From Natronomonas salinimetallica (lineage in GTDB: Archaea; Halobacteriota; Halobacteria; Halobacteriales; Haloarculaceae): a stretch of 64,000 nucleotides of DNA. The notes under the pieces are model-generated. The model made no database searches and was not told where the DNA came from. It worked only from the letters and a program-made list of their open reading frames with translations. Positions within the stretch are counted from its first letter, which is position 1. Each line of letters starts with the position of its first letter. Where the stretch lies: positions 110,587-174,586 of the forward strand of contig NZ_JACDNQ010000006.1 in the NCBI RefSeq assembly GCF_013839515.1. Reading direction: 5' to 3'. Shown here piece after piece: positions 35,139 through 44,297 of this stretch. The translations under genes were made by a program, and so were the position numbers.

Positions 35139-36284
35139 GAAAAGCACCGGGAGCGTGAGTATCGCGATGGTGATCTCGAGGCCGCCCGCGACGGCGAAAG
35201 CACCGAAATAGCCGTAGCGGGTTGCGAGCCAGCCACCGACGAGGATCCCGCCGAGGAAGCCGAGACTGCCGAAGATGTTGAACCCACCCATGGCGGCACC
35301 GCGTTCGTGCGGGGCGACCAGATCGGTCACGAGCGCCATCGTCGCGGGTGCGACGAGCGCCCCGAGTATCCCGACGAGCACCATCCCGAGTGCCGCCGCC
35401 GGAACGGTCGAGGCCAGGCTGACGGCGAGGATTGCCGTGCCGAACCCGGCCGACCCGGCGGCGATGGGGATCACACGCCCGATCCGGTCGGACAGCGTCC
35501 CGAAGGGATACTGCAACAGCGCAAACGGGACGAAAAAACACGCGAGCAACAGTCCGATCCCGGATGGGGCGAGTCCGAACGCGTCCCTGAAGTAGAACGT
35601 CCCGACGAGCCCGAAGAACCCGGCGGCGAACCGGTCGGCGAACCCGAACGCGAACGGGACGAGCAGTTCCGGCGTTCCCCGGAAGCTTCCGAGTGCGTCT
35701 CCGAGGCTTCGACGCTGTCCCGTAGCCCGATCCGGAACCGTCGACAGCACGACCGCGACGGCCGAAAGCAGGGCCGCCGAGGTGAGGATCGGTGCCAGCG
35801 GGCCGAACGTATATAGCTGTCCGCCGACCGGGGCACCGAGTGCTGCTCCCCCGCCGATCGCGATGCCCGCCGCGCCCATGTTCTTGCCGTGGCCCCCGTC
35901 GAGATCCATGAGCATCGTGATGGCGAGCGAAAAGGCACCGATGGTGAACGCCCCCTCGAAGAACCGGAGTACGAGCGCGATCCCGAAGTCGCCGCCGCCG
36001 GAGAGAACGAGCGCGGCGAGGGCGAGATAGGCGACCGTCCCGCCGAGCGCGCCGACGACCACGAACGGGATTCGCCGACCGGCCCGGTCCGAAATCGCCC
36101 CCCAGACGGCCGAAAACAGGACGAACGCGAGGAGTTGAACGGCCAAAAAGGCGGTTCCGGCGTCGATCGTCGGGGTGCCACCGAGCGAGGCGACGAGTCG
36201 GTCGACGCCCGGATACACCAGCAGTTGGGTAAAGAGGACGACGAACACGACAGCCGACAGACGGGCTCGCTCGGATCGACTCAC
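35115..36284 (-). CDS. Major facilitator superfamily transporter
   Basis: Secondary transporter of 389 residues with twelve predicted helices. The loop 2-3 signature AISDRAGRRIP near residues 63-73 and the matching second-half motif TLSDRIGRVIPI near 262-273 show the duplicated six-helix halves; glycine-rich helices such as GAAGIAIGGGAALGAPVGGQ are typical of drug or sugar antiporters. Substrate is not predictable. The C-terminal seven residues lie in a recent tandem duplication. Confidence 0.9.
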   Translation of the reverse strand: MSRSERARLSAVVFVVLFTQLLVYPGVDRLVASLGGTPTIDAGTAFLAVQLLAFVLFSAVWGAISDRAGRRIPFVVVGALGGTVAYLALAALVLSGGGDFGIALVLRFFEGAFTIGAFSLAITMLMDLDGGHGKNMGAAGIAIGGGAALGAPVGGQLYTFGPLAPILTSAALLSAVAVVLSTVPDRATGQRRSLGDALGSFRGTPELLVPFAFGFADRFAAGFFGLVGTFYFRDAFGLAPSGIGLLLACFFVPFALLQYPFGTLSDRIGRVIPIAAGSAGFGTAILAVSLASTVPAAALGMVLVGILGALVAPATMALVTDLVAPHERGAAMGGFNIFGSLGFLGGILVGGWLATRYGYFGAFAVAGGLEITIAILTLPVLFRISPIRP

Positions 36285-36401
36285 AGGACCGGTTAGGACT
36301 GCCCGCTACTTGGCTCATAGGGAACGACGATCGAAGTGAATCACCTCGGGGTATTCTCCTCGAATTCCTATAAAACCACAACGCGGCGGAACGCGACCGT
36401 G

Positions 36402-38144
36402 TCATCCGTCGCCCCACACGTCCGAGAGCGGGTGGTCGTCGATGCTCCCCGCGGGGTTCGATCGGCGGCCGGCGGGTCGGTCGGCGGTATCGACGGCGCT
36501 GGCGGGGTCGAACGGCGGTAGTTCGGGACGCGAAACCCGATCGACCTGCGCGTCGAACCACGGCGGCATGTCGCTGCGTGCCCGCTCGAACAGGTCGAGA
36601 AGCGAGCTATCGGCGAGATACGTCGCCCCGTAGTCGTCCGGCGCGCGGACGACCCGACCGCAGGCCTGAATCACCGTCCGCAGCGCCGTGCGGTAATACC
36701 ACGCCCACTGACCGTCTTCGAGACGACGGGCGACGCGGGAGTCGTTGGTGTTCGGGTAGGGGGCCTTACACAACACCTGCCACCGGCAGAGGTCGCCCCG
36801 GAGGTTCAGCGCCTCCTCCATCTTCACCGAGACGAACACGTCCGGATCGTCGCTCCGTTTCCACCCCGAGAGGGCGGCGTCGCGGGTTCCGGAGTCGTGG
36901 CTGCGGACCCGGCTTCCGACGCCGAACTCCCGGAGCAGCTCCGTGAGCCGCTCGGCGATGGCATAAGAGTGTGCGTGGATCAACCCCTTCTCGTCGTCGT
37001 GGGCCGCCATCAGGCGGACGACGACACGGGCCACCTCCGGCAGCGTCTCCTCGCGGTGCTCGTAGGTCATCTTCCCCTGGGTCACGTCGTATAGCGGGCG
37101 GTTCTCGACCGGGAACGTGTGGGGGACGTCCACCATCGCAACGGTGCCCGGATCGAGGCCGGCACTCCGACAGAACGCGTCCTTGTCGAGCATCGTCGCC
37201 GACAACAGCGCAAACGTGTGGCCGCGGTTCCAGACGGTGTGGTGGAGATACCGGGCCGGATCGAGCGGCTTGATCGAAATCGCGCCGCCGCGGGGGTCCT
37301 CACGGGTTCCCCGGTCGGACTGGTCGGCTACCCAGACGGTCGGACTGTCGTGATCACGGAGGTCTTCGAGGAACCATCCCAGATCCCGGACCAACTCCGC
37401 GAGGGCGTCGCGCTCTTCGACTTGGGCTTCGCTCAACTCGACGAACCCACGAAGCTCCTCCTGTCGCCGGCCGCACACGTCGAGCAGCCGTTCGGCGTAG
37501 GGTTCGACGTCGGAGAGCGCCTCGATATCGGGCGGCCGACAGCTCTCCCAGACCGGAACCGTGGCCGGCGACAGCTCGATCGTCGCGTACATCTCGGCCC
37601 ACTCGGCCAGCCCGTGGGCCTCGTCGATCACGACGACGTCGCGCTCGCCGAACACCTCGCTGCCCGCGGTCTGCATGAAGTACGCGAGCGTCATCGCCGC
37701 GATCGGACTGTCCGAGGCGTTCGCCCGGTCGGCGAAGTACGGACAGCGGTGTTGGACCGGACAATCGAAACCGCGTTCGCGCGCACAAGGTGCCCGATCG
37801 ACCGGCGTCGAGGTCTCGCCCGGCAGAATACACGAGTAGTTCGACTTACCGCGGATGATCGAGAGGTCCGACAGCAACTCATCGCCCGCGACGTCGTCGA
37901 GTTGGGAGACCTGCGGCGTCGTGTAGTACGCCCCCGTGGGGAGGCTGGGCGCGTCCTCGCCGTCACGCCTGGCACACCCCGCAATGGCACGGGCCAGAAG
38001 GGATTTACCGCTCCCGGTCGGTGCCCGCACGAGGACGACGTCGTTGCCGGCCGCGAACGCGTCGCGGATATCGCGGAGGGCCTGCCGTTGGGTGCCACGG
38101 AACGACGGTGCCGGAAACTCCGAGACGATGCGCGAGGGATCCAC
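36402..38144 (-). CDS. ATP-dependent DNA helicase, XPD/DinG-type with Fe-S cluster
   Basis: Superfamily 2 5'-3' helicase of 580 residues. Walker A is VRAPTGSGKSLLARA near residues 39-53; the iron-sulfur cysteines are in NYSCILPG, APCARERGFDCPVQHRCPYF; motif II is VVIDEAHGLAEWAE; the second half has LLSATMLDK and the arginine motif VIQACGRVVRAPDDYG. The family unwinds DNA during repair. ATG 38144 lies 24-32 bp from a TATA-like CCATTTAGG (38168-38176). A 22-bp tandem duplication sits just upstream of that TATA. Confidence 0.93.
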   Translation of the reverse strand: MDPSRIVSEFPAPSFRGTQRQALRDIRDAFAAGNDVVLVRAPTGSGKSLLARAIAGCARRDGEDAPSLPTGAYYTTPQVSQLDDVAGDELLSDLSIIRGKSNYSCILPGETSTPVDRAPCARERGFDCPVQHRCPYFADRANASDSPIAAMTLAYFMQTAGSEVFGERDVVVIDEAHGLAEWAEMYATIELSPATVPVWESCRPPDIEALSDVEPYAERLLDVCGRRQEELRGFVELSEAQVEERDALAELVRDLGWFLEDLRDHDSPTVWVADQSDRGTREDPRGGAISIKPLDPARYLHHTVWNRGHTFALLSATMLDKDAFCRSAGLDPGTVAMVDVPHTFPVENRPLYDVTQGKMTYEHREETLPEVARVVVRLMAAHDDEKGLIHAHSYAIAERLTELLREFGVGSRVRSHDSGTRDAALSGWKRSDDPDVFVSVKMEEALNLRGDLCRWQVLCKAPYPNTNDSRVARRLEDGQWAWYYRTALRTVIQACGRVVRAPDDYGATYLADSSLLDLFERARSDMPPWFDAQVDRVSRPELPPFDPASAVDTADRPAGRRSNPAGSIDDHPLSDVWGDG

Positions 38145-38176
38145 GGCCGATCGAGGGGCGGCACAGTCCTAAATGG

Positions 38177-38220
38177 CTCGATCCTCCGAACGGACGTCCT
38201 CGATCCTCCGAACGGACGTC
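38177..38220. repeat. 22-bp tandem duplication upstream of the XPD-type helicase promoter
   Basis: Two perfect copies of a 22-bp unit starting CTCGATCCTCCGAACGG (38177-38198 and 38199-38220), immediately upstream of the presumed BRE/TATA of the helicase gene. Confidence 0.8.
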
Positions 38221-38270
38221 CTCGGTCATCAGGCCCGATCGGCGTCGTGGGGGCCGAACCGGTGGCGACG

Positions 38271-39245
38271 CTACTCCGCCTCGAGCGCCAGCGACGCCAG
38301 AAGCGCTTCCAGTTGGATCTGCTCGTTCGCGCCGGCCGTGATCCGGTAGTCGGCCTCGCCGACCCGCTCCATCAGCCGGACGGCCTCGCGTTCCCCGAGG
38401 TCGAACTCCCAGACCGAGCGGTGCATCTGGTCGATGATGTCCCCGCCGGCGATCCCGACGTCAGTCAATAACGTATCGAGCTGGGCGCGTGCGGCCGTAA
38501 AGTCGCCGTCCATTGCCTCGGTGACCATCTCCTCGATCTCCTCGGGGCGGGCCGTCGAGGTGATCGTGTAGACGGCCTCCTCGTCGACGACGCCGCCCAT
38601 GACGGCGGCGGCCTGCAGCCCGTTTATCGCCTTCCGCATGTCGCCGGCGGCGGCGTACACCAGCGCGTCCATCCCCCCGTCGGTGATCTCGATGTCCTCG
38701 GCCTCGGCGATGGCGTCGATCTGTGCTTCGATCGCCTCGTCGCCGAGCGGCGAGAACCGAAACACCGCACACCGCGATTGGATCGGATCGATGATCTGCG
38801 AGGAGTAGTTACACGAGAGGATAAATCGGGTATTGTCGGAGAACTGCTCCATCGTCCGCCGGAGCGCGGACTGGGCCGCAGAAGTCAGCGCGTCCGCTTC
38901 GTCGAGGAAGATGATGCGATGGTCGTAGCCGCCGAAGGAGGCCCGTGCGAAGCTCTTGATCCGGTCGCGAACCACGTCGATCCCGCGCTGGTCCGAGGCG
39001 TTGAGTTCGAGGAAGTTCTCCCGCCAGTCGTCGCCGTAGAGCTCCTTGGCGACGGCGATGGCCGAGGTCGTCTTGCCGACGCCGGCCGGGCCGGCCATGA
39101 GAATATGCGGCAGATCCCGTTGGTCGATGTACTGCTTGAGCCGTTCTGTGATGCCCTCGTGGCCGACGATCTCGTCGAGCGCCTGCGGACGATACTTCTC
39201 GATCCAGATCTCCCGCCCGCGGTCCTCGGCAGCGGCCTCGATCAT
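38271..39245 (-). CDS. rfcS: Replication factor C small subunit
   Basis: AAA+ clamp-loader subunit that opens PCNA on primed DNA, 324 residues. It starts [20 protein letters not shown] with the RFC box, then Walker [14 protein letters not shown], Walker [21 protein letters not shown], sensor 1 [19 protein letters not shown] with SRC arginine finger, and sensor 2 [13 protein letters not shown]. The ATG at 39245 is the family-conserved start; the reading frame continues upstream across the divergent bactofilin-like gene only by lack of stops. Haloarchaea have two small-subunit paralogues; which one this is cannot be decided. Confidence 0.96.
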   Translation of the reverse strand: MIEAAAEDRGREIWIEKYRPQALDEIVGHEGITERLKQYIDQRDLPHILMAGPAGVGKTTSAIAVAKELYGDDWRENFLELNASDQRGIDVVRDRIKSFARASFGGYDHRIIFLDEADALTSAAQSALRRTMEQFSDNTRFILSCNYSSQIIDPIQSRCAVFRFSPLGDEAIEAQIDAIAEAEDIEITDGGMDALVYAAAGDMRKAINGLQAAAVMGGVVDEEAVYTITSTARPEEIEEMVTEAMDGDFTAARAQLDTLLTDVGIAGGDIIDQMHRSVWEFDLGEREAVRLMERVGEADYRITAGANEQIQLEALLASLALEAE

Positions 39246-39371
39246 ATCCAGACGTCGTCCCCGTCGGCCATAAAGTCCCCGAGACGAGGGGAGCAGACGT
39301 CGCCGGGACGGCCGGAGGCGACCCCGACGAAACGCGGAAAAAATATACGCGGCGGCGATCAGAACAGGGCC

Positions 39372-40412
39372 ATGCGCCGCCAATCGGCCCTCCTGTTGGG
39401 ACTCAGTTTCGTGGTCGCGGTCGCCCTCGTACCGGGGATCGCCGCCGCCGAGACGCTCGTCGGTGGATCGGTCGTCGTCGACGCCGACGAAACCGTTGGG
39501 GACACGTCCGCGACCGGCGGCACCGTCGTCGTCGAGGGGACCGTCGACGGGGATCTGAAGGCGTACGGCGGATCCGTCCACGTCGCGGAGGGGGGCGAGG
39601 TGACGGGGATCGTCCGCGCCTACGGCGGTACTGTCACGGTCGACGGCTCCGTCGGCGGCAACGTCCTCGCCTACGGCGGATCGGTCCGGGTCGGCGAGAC
39701 GGCCGAGATCGACCGATCCTTCGGCGCGGTCGCCGGGGACGTGACGCTCGAGGGACGGATCGGCGGCGACGTGGCCGCGGTCGCCGGGGAGATAACGCTC
39801 GCCGAGACCGCGCTCGTCGAGGGGAGTCTCAATCACTTCGGCGACCTGCGTGAGGAGGGCGGCACCGTCGAGGGCGTTGTTCAGGACGGCAGCGACCTCG
39901 CGCTCGGTCCGCCGACGGAGATCGTGACCGCCCTCCTCGCCGTCGCCGCCGTGGTCGGGGATCTGCTCCTCGGAGCCGTTCTCGTACGGGTCTCGCCGCG
40001 GTTCGCCGATTCGGCGACCGATACCGTTCGGACGGAGCCGGTCTATACTCTCGCCGTCGGCCTGGCGGCGACGGTCGGGACCCTCGCCGTGATCGCCGTC
40101 CTCGCGGTGACGATCGTCGGCCTCCCGCTCGCCGTCGGCGCGCTCGCGTCGTCGCTCCTGTTGGCGTGGGTCGCCCGCGTCTACGGACAGTACGTCGTCG
40201 GGGCGATCGTGCTCTCGTTGACCGCCTACGGGAACCGGTATCTCGCCCTTCTCGTCGGCGTCCTCGGGGTAACGGTCCTCGGGATCGTCCCGTATCTCGG
40301 GGCGGCCGTCTCGGTCGTCGTCTTCGGCCTCGGTGCGGGCGTCGTCGCGCTCGGGGGACACTCGCTGTGGCGGCTCGTGACCGACCGGCCGGGCGGACTC
40401 GCGGACATATGA
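39372..40412 (+). CDS. Bactofilin-like repeat protein with signal peptide and membrane domain
   Basis: A 346-residue exported protein. The signal peptide [20 protein letters not shown] ends near AAAE. Residues about 28-170 form a right-handed beta-helix of short repeats ([42 protein letters not shown]) as in the polymer-forming cytoskeletal (bactofilin) family. About six hydrophobic helices follow (from residue 180), so the beta-helix faces outside and the rest anchors it. Similar membrane-anchored forms are common in haloarchaea with unknown function. It is divergent from rfcS. Confidence 0.82.
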   Translation: MRRQSALLLGLSFVVAVALVPGIAAAETLVGGSVVVDADETVGDTSATGGTVVVEGTVDGDLKAYGGSVHVAEGGEVTGIVRAYGGTVTVDGSVGGNVLAYGGSVRVGETAEIDRSFGAVAGDVTLEGRIGGDVAAVAGEITLAETALVEGSLNHFGDLREEGGTVEGVVQDGSDLALGPPTEIVTALLAVAAVVGDLLLGAVLVRVSPRFADSATDTVRTEPVYTLAVGLAATVGTLAVIAVLAVTIVGLPLAVGALASSLLLAWVARVYGQYVVGAIVLSLTAYGNRYLALLVGVLGVTVLGIVPYLGAAVSVVVFGLGAGVVALGGHSLWRLVTDRPGGLADI

Positions 40413-40488
40413 TCGACGCGGCGCATGCTGGGAGCACGCCGACACCCGAAACAGCACAGTAAAACCGCTCGACGCCGTACAGCGGCGC

Positions 40489-40689
40489 ATGGACGTGACG
40501 TGTGAAGTCCTCGGTGGGGGGAGCCACGAACTCGAACTCGACGCCGATGCGACCTACGGCGACGTCCTCGAAGCCGTCGGGCTCTCGACCCAGGAGGCAT
40601 CGGTACTCGTCGACGACAGCCCCGTTCCGGAGGATCGCCCGGTCGAGACCGACTCGGTTCGGGTGCTCCGGCTTATAAAAGGCGGATGA
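40489..40689 (+). CDS. samp2: Ubiquitin-like small archaeal modifier protein SAMP2
   Basis: A 66-residue beta-grasp protein ending LRLIKGG. The C-terminal diglycine is required for isopeptide conjugation to lysines (sampylation) and for thiolation of tRNA wobble uridine, as shown for Haloferax SAMP2. Length, [15 protein letters not shown] and the C terminus match that protein closely. Activation would need the E1-like UbaA, encoded elsewhere. Its stop overlaps the next ATG (ATGA, 40686-40689), so it is coupled with the acetyltransferase. Confidence 0.93.
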   Translation: MDVTCEVLGGGSHELELDADATYGDVLEAVGLSTQEASVLVDDSPVPEDRPVETDSVRVLRLIKGG

Positions 40690-41051
40690 GCGGTTCCGGG
40701 GCGTCCCCCGACGTTCGGGCGGCCACACCGGCGGAGTACGTGAGCGTCCGCTCGATCCTCGAAGGGGCGCTGTTGAGGGTCGAAGCAGGCCTGCTCGCCC
40801 GGTCGGCCGTGCTCGTCGCCGCCGAGGAGGGACGTATTCTCGGGGCGCTCGTCCTCCGGGGAACGGAGGTCGAGGCGGTCGCCGTCCGTCCGAACCGCCG
40901 CGGGCAGGGGATCGGGACGGCGCTGATCGAGGCGGCCGCCGCCCGCCGCCCCTCGATTTCGGCCGGCTTCGAGCCGCCGGTTCGGCCCTTCTACTCGTCG
41001 CTCGGCTTCGACGTTCGCTGTTCGGACGGCCGCTGCCGCGGACGTCTGTGA
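40686..41051 (+). CDS. GNAT family N-acetyltransferase
   Basis: A 121-residue GNAT protein. The acetyl-CoA motif A is VEAVAVRPNRRGQGIGTALIE (R-R-G-Q-G-I-G), preceded by strand ILGALVLRGTEVE and followed by PPVRPFYSSLGFDV, the usual motif B tyrosine region. The start overlaps the SAMP2 stop by four bases, so both proteins are made from one message; a link between acetylation and sampylation is inference only. Substrate unknown. Confidence 0.88.
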   Translation: MSGSGASPDVRAATPAEYVSVRSILEGALLRVEAGLLARSAVLVAAEEGRILGALVLRGTEVEAVAVRPNRRGQGIGTALIEAAAARRPSISAGFEPPVRPFYSSLGFDVRCSDGRCRGRL

Positions 41052-41166
41052 TACTGCCGGCGGTATGACTCCCGGTGGCGACACACGCCGTCGGATTCCC
41101 CGCTACGCCCGGAGACCACCGCGGTCGGCCGTAGTCCTTTTCACCCGGCCGGCCGCAGTTCCACGC

Positions 41167-41346
41167 ATGCTCGATAGGGGCGCGCTCGACGTGGAGGACC
41201 TGCTCAAGATCGTCCTCCTGCTCGTGATCGCGCTGCTCGTTCTCGAGATCGTCGGCCTGTTCGTCGAGATGCTCGCATCGATCGGTCCCATCGTCGCGGT
41301 CGTCATCGTCGTACTCATTATCGCGTACTTCCTCGACTACGTATAG
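41167..41346 (+). CDS. Small two-helix membrane protein
   Basis: A 59-residue protein, MLDRGALDVEDLLKIVLLL, followed by two long hydrophobic stretches (residues 11-33 and 39-56) and ending YFLDYV. It resembles other haloarchaeal small membrane proteins; function unknown. The ATG at 41167 was chosen because the upstream open codons are arginine-rich and unlike a membrane protein. Its stop overlaps the GTG of the next gene by one base, so the two are probably coupled. Confidence 0.7.
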   Translation: MLDRGALDVEDLLKIVLLLVIALLVLEIVGLFVEMLASIGPIVAVVIVVLIIAYFLDYV

Positions 41347-41831
41347 TGTACAGCTGTAACGTCACGGTGCCGCCCGACCTCTCACGGCTGGCTCGCGGGC
41401 TGGCAAGCGACTGTTTCGAGGCGACGCCACGGGATCGACACAGCCTGCTGGTCAAACGGCTCGGCGACGGCCGTCCGTCCACGCTCGCGCGGCGGGTCCG
41501 CGAGGCGTTGTCCGGAACCGAGCCCTTCGAGGCGCGGATTTCGAGGATCGAACTCTTCAGGGATCCGCCGGTCGGTCGCGGTCCGGTGGCGTATCTCCGG
41601 GTCGACTCCGAGCCGCTTCTCGAGATACACCGCAAGCTCTGTGCGGTGTCCGATCCCGTCGAGGGCCTAGAGGGCGATGAGTACGACCCACACGTCACGA
41701 TCGCCCGCGGCGGCGACGCCGGCCGGCTGGCGGGCCGAACCGTCGATCGCCGGACCTGGCGGATCGAGTCGCTCTCGCTTTGGTCGGCCGAATACAACGA
41801 GGTAATCGAACGGATTTCGCTGCCGGTATAA
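41346..41831 (+). CDS. 2'-5' RNA ligase/2H phosphoesterase family protein
   Basis: A 161-residue member of the 2H phosphoesterase superfamily. The two expected histidine motifs appear as RHSLLVKRL near residue 32 and DPHVTIARG near residue 118; the first differs from the canonical H-x-T/S-x in having leucine at the third position, so activity may be altered. Start is GTG 41346, one base overlapping the upstream stop. Relatives open 2',3'-cyclic phosphates or join tRNA halves in vitro. Confidence 0.75.
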   Translation: MYSCNVTVPPDLSRLARGLASDCFEATPRDRHSLLVKRLGDGRPSTLARRVREALSGTEPFEARISRIELFRDPPVGRGPVAYLRVDSEPLLEIHRKLCAVSDPVEGLEGDEYDPHVTIARGGDAGRLAGRTVDRRTWRIESLSLWSAEYNEVIERISLPV

Positions 41832-41906
41832 GCGGATCGCGGCGACGCGAGCGCTCGGGCCGCGTCGTGTCCGGCGCTCGCCGGGATCCGACGGCAACCG
41901 TCCGTA

Positions 41907-42464
41907 TCACTCGTAGGTATCCCGCATCGTCCGCTCCAACAGGCCGTCGGGATCGAGGACGAGGTAGACGACGACGAACGGCTCGTCGCTGTCGAGTACC
42001 CACACCGAAAACGGCGGATCGGTCCCCTCCGCAGCACGGGCACAAAGCGGGTCGAGCGGCTTGGTCCCGTCGCGGAACTCGGTGAACAGATCGCGGCGAC
42101 CGGGCTGCTCGGCGAAGGTGTAGACGATCCCGTTCGGGTTGCGGTCGGTGTCGTAGGTCACTCGCGAGTTCATCGCCTCGTTGCCGGCGCGGGCGGTCTC
42201 GAAACAGGTCTGTGCGGCCTCGAAGATCGGTTCGTCGGTGCGGCGGAAACGAAACCGGGTCTCGGTCTCGACTGTCGCATCGGAGAGCGTCGGGACGTCG
42301 CCGTCCCACTGGAGGTCGCCGTTTATCCGGTTGCCGGCCACGGCGTCGGGCAACGACGACCGGGGGACGTACACCGGGTCCGCGGAGTTGACATCGAGGA
42401 GGAGCCACTCGTCGTCGTGCCGGCCCGCAAGCACCCGAAACGGCCCCTCGGTGTAGCGCGTCAT
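41907..42464 (-). CDS. Conserved haloarchaeal protein of unknown function
   Basis: A 185-residue soluble, acidic protein beginning MTRYTEGPFRVLAGRHDDEW. The N-terminal half has short beta strands and a conserved-looking PVYVPRSSLPDAVAGNRING; the C-terminal half has YTFAEQPGRRDLFTEFRDG and VYLVLDPDGLLERTMRDTYE. No catalytic pattern is evident. I believe it is a haloarchaea-specific DUF but cannot name the number with certainty. It is 72 bp from the reductase gene on the same strand. Confidence 0.7.
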   Translation of the reverse strand: MTRYTEGPFRVLAGRHDDEWLLLDVNSADPVYVPRSSLPDAVAGNRINGDLQWDGDVPTLSDATVETETRFRFRRTDEPIFEAAQTCFETARAGNEAMNSRVTYDTDRNPNGIVYTFAEQPGRRDLFTEFRDGTKPLDPLCARAAEGTDPPFSVWVLDSDEPFVVVYLVLDPDGLLERTMRDTYE

Positions 42465-42536
42465 GGTCGGGGTAGGCGGTCCGGGCAGGTCATACTGGCG
42501 ACTCGACGTCCGTGTAGACCCCAGACCGGCGGCGGA

Positions 42537-43622
42537 TCACTTCCACGGCAGCATCGCCCGGAGTTGCGCCCGCGAAAAGAGCGAACTCGGCCGGTCCATG
42601 TGGACGCCGATCTCGCCCGACAGCGCGCGCAGGCCGGCACGCTGGATCGGGCGCGGCAGCGAGTAGCCCGCCCGGATGGCTCTCCCGAGCGTCTGGTCGC
42701 CGCCCAGCGCCGATCGCCAGGCGTGCTCGTACTCGTGGACGGTCGCGGGATGATCAGGGTCGATCTCGCGGGCGGCGATGTCGGCCGCGCGCATGCCGTA
42801 GAGGATGCCGCCGCCGGTGAAGGGCTTCGTCTGGCCGGCCGCGTCGCCGACCAGAAAGCTCCGAGTTCCGACCGTCCGGGGCGGTGGGCCGATCGGGATC
42901 GCCCCCGAACACCGCCGATCGATCTCGACGCCGTAGTCGTCGACGAAGGCCTCGAAGCGCCCCGGGGCGTCGTCGCCCGGCGCGACCGCGAGACCGTACT
43001 CGACGCCCGCCGCCTGGCGCGGGATGCGCCAGGCGAAAAAGCGGGGCACGGTCAGGTGGACGTCGACGAAGTCGTCGTCGTCGGCCTCCCCGGAGAAGCC
43101 CAATACGCCGTGTAACAGCTCCTCGGGTTCGGGCAGTCCGACCTCGGTTCGGACCTTCGATCGGGGGCCATCGGCCCCACAGACCAGCCGGGTCTCGAAC
43201 GTCTCGACCCCGTCGGGGCCGCTGGCGTCGACCTCGACGCGGTCGGGGCGTTCTCGTACCCGCGTGACCTGGTGGTCTGTCCGGATCTCGGCACCGAAAT
43301 CACGGGCGCGGTCGGCCAGCGTCCGATCGAGGCCGACGCGGTCGATCGCGTTCGAGACGACGCCTTGTTTATAAAACGTGTGGGCGGGGCTGTCGGCCCC
43401 CCCGAGGTGAAAACGCGCGCCGTGGATCTCGTTTTGGCGGAGTTCCTCGCGGGCGGAGTCGGGGACGAACTCCCAGACGTCGAGGCTGACGTGGCCCGAA
43501 CAGGCGAGCGGGCGACCGATCTCGCCGGCCTCGAGGACCAACACGTCCCAGCCCCGCTCGGCGGCCGAGCGCGCGAAACGCGAGCCGGCGGGACCCGCAC
43601 CGACGACGACGGCGTCGTACAT
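42537..43622 (-). CDS. Geranylgeranyl reductase family FAD-dependent oxidoreductase
   Basis: Flavoprotein of 361 residues of the geranylgeranyl reductase/digeranylgeranylglycerophospholipid reductase superfamily, which saturates isoprenoid chains of archaeal lipids or quinones. The FAD dinucleotide motif VVVGAGPAGSRFARSAAERG starts at residue 5; the family motif ARFHLGGADSP is near residue 70; the second FAD motif is FLVGDAAGQTKPFTGGGILYG. ATG 43622 was chosen directly before the Rossmann strand. Haloarchaea have several paralogues, so the substrate is not certain. Confidence 0.88.
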   Translation of the reverse strand: MYDAVVVGAGPAGSRFARSAAERGWDVLVLEAGEIGRPLACSGHVSLDVWEFVPDSAREELRQNEIHGARFHLGGADSPAHTFYKQGVVSNAIDRVGLDRTLADRARDFGAEIRTDHQVTRVRERPDRVEVDASGPDGVETFETRLVCGADGPRSKVRTEVGLPEPEELLHGVLGFSGEADDDDFVDVHLTVPRFFAWRIPRQAAGVEYGLAVAPGDDAPGRFEAFVDDYGVEIDRRCSGAIPIGPPPRTVGTRSFLVGDAAGQTKPFTGGGILYGMRAADIAAREIDPDHPATVHEYEHAWRSALGGDQTLGRAIRAGYSLPRPIQRAGLRALSGEIGVHMDRPSSLFSRAQLRAMLPWK

Positions 43623-43707
43623 ACCACCGTTTCGGCGGTCGACGGGCAAATATCCACCGTCACAGACGTCCAGGACGAATCACTCCACCGCTGTCGGGAT
43701 ACGCTTG

Positions 43708-43790
43708 AACGGCTCCACGCGTCACCGGCGAAGACGAACTCCACGCGTCACTGACAAAGACGAACTCCACGCGTCACTGACAAAGATGAC
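43708..43790. repeat. 26-bp tandem repeat, three copies
   Basis: The core CTCCACGCGTCAC recurs at 43713, 43739 and 43765 with a 26-bp period; copies two and three are nearly identical over the full unit. It lies 85 bp upstream of the reductase gene start. Confidence 0.8.
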
Positions 43791-43995
43791 GTGGTTCGGT
43801 CGCCTGCTGTGGCGCGCGCTTGCGGCCGTGCCCGACGCGCGCGAACGGCGAGCACCGCGAGCCGTGAGAAAGCGCGGGCCGGCCACGAACCTGCGTGCGA
43901 GGGATGAGCAGCACAGCGCCGCGACCGCAGGGAGCAAGCGAGCAGCGCAATCGGTTGGGGAGGCGTGTGGCCTGCGGAGGCGGTCTCGGGGCGGT

Positions 43996-44070
43996 GCTGT
44001 ACGGTACGGTGCTGTACGGTACGGTGCTGTACGGTACGGTGCTGTACGGTACGGTGCTGTACGGTACGGT
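43996..44070 (+). repeat. 15-bp tandem array (three pentamers), five perfect copies
   Basis: Five identical copies of GCTGTACGGTACGGT. In the phase TGCTG-TACGG-TACGG each copy is three related pentamers, matching the pentamer type around the S-layer gene. Confidence 0.9.
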
Positions 44071-44297
44071 GCCGCGTGGTGCTGTGTGTTCGGGTGGGAC
44101 TGCAAGGGGCCGCCTGCTCGGGGACGGCGGGCGACGCAAGAACCGCAGGAGTGACCGACGGGAGCGACGAGGATCACAGCGAGCCCCCCGAACCGAGCAG
44201 GCGGGGGCTTGCGAGACGGATGAAAAAGCGTCTCGTCCGACGGATCGGGACCGAACCAAAACGTACGAACCGGAGATCCCTGTGGAGCCGAACGCCG

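Larger units (their letters stand above)
43623..44297. other. Long spacer with three repeat structures
   Basis: A gene-less 675-bp stretch. It contains a 26-bp tandem repeat (43708-43790), a 15-bp pentamer-based array (43996-44070), a 12-bp perfect inverted repeat (CCGCCTGCTCGG at 44110-44121 and its complement at 44193-44204) and a smaller hairpin (GAGACG, 44213-44218, with CGTCTC, 44229-44234) likely terminating the gene at 44298. Open frames across it are arginine- and alanine-rich and look non-coding. No RNase P or SRP RNA signature was found. Confidence 0.6.

Noticed and set aside
38271..40490. RfcS as a much longer protein running into the bactofilin-like gene
   Set aside because: The conserved RFC start is at 39245; upstream codons are antisense to a clear exported protein and hydrophilic without similarity.
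43700..44160. Plus-strand frame through the 15-bp array as a Cys/Arg-rich protein
   Set aside because: Composition reflects the repeat and GC bias; opposite strand is equally open; no TATA or conserved domain.
43623..44297. RNase P RNA or SRP RNA in the long gene-less spacer
   Set aside because: Conserved core motifs of either RNA were not found.
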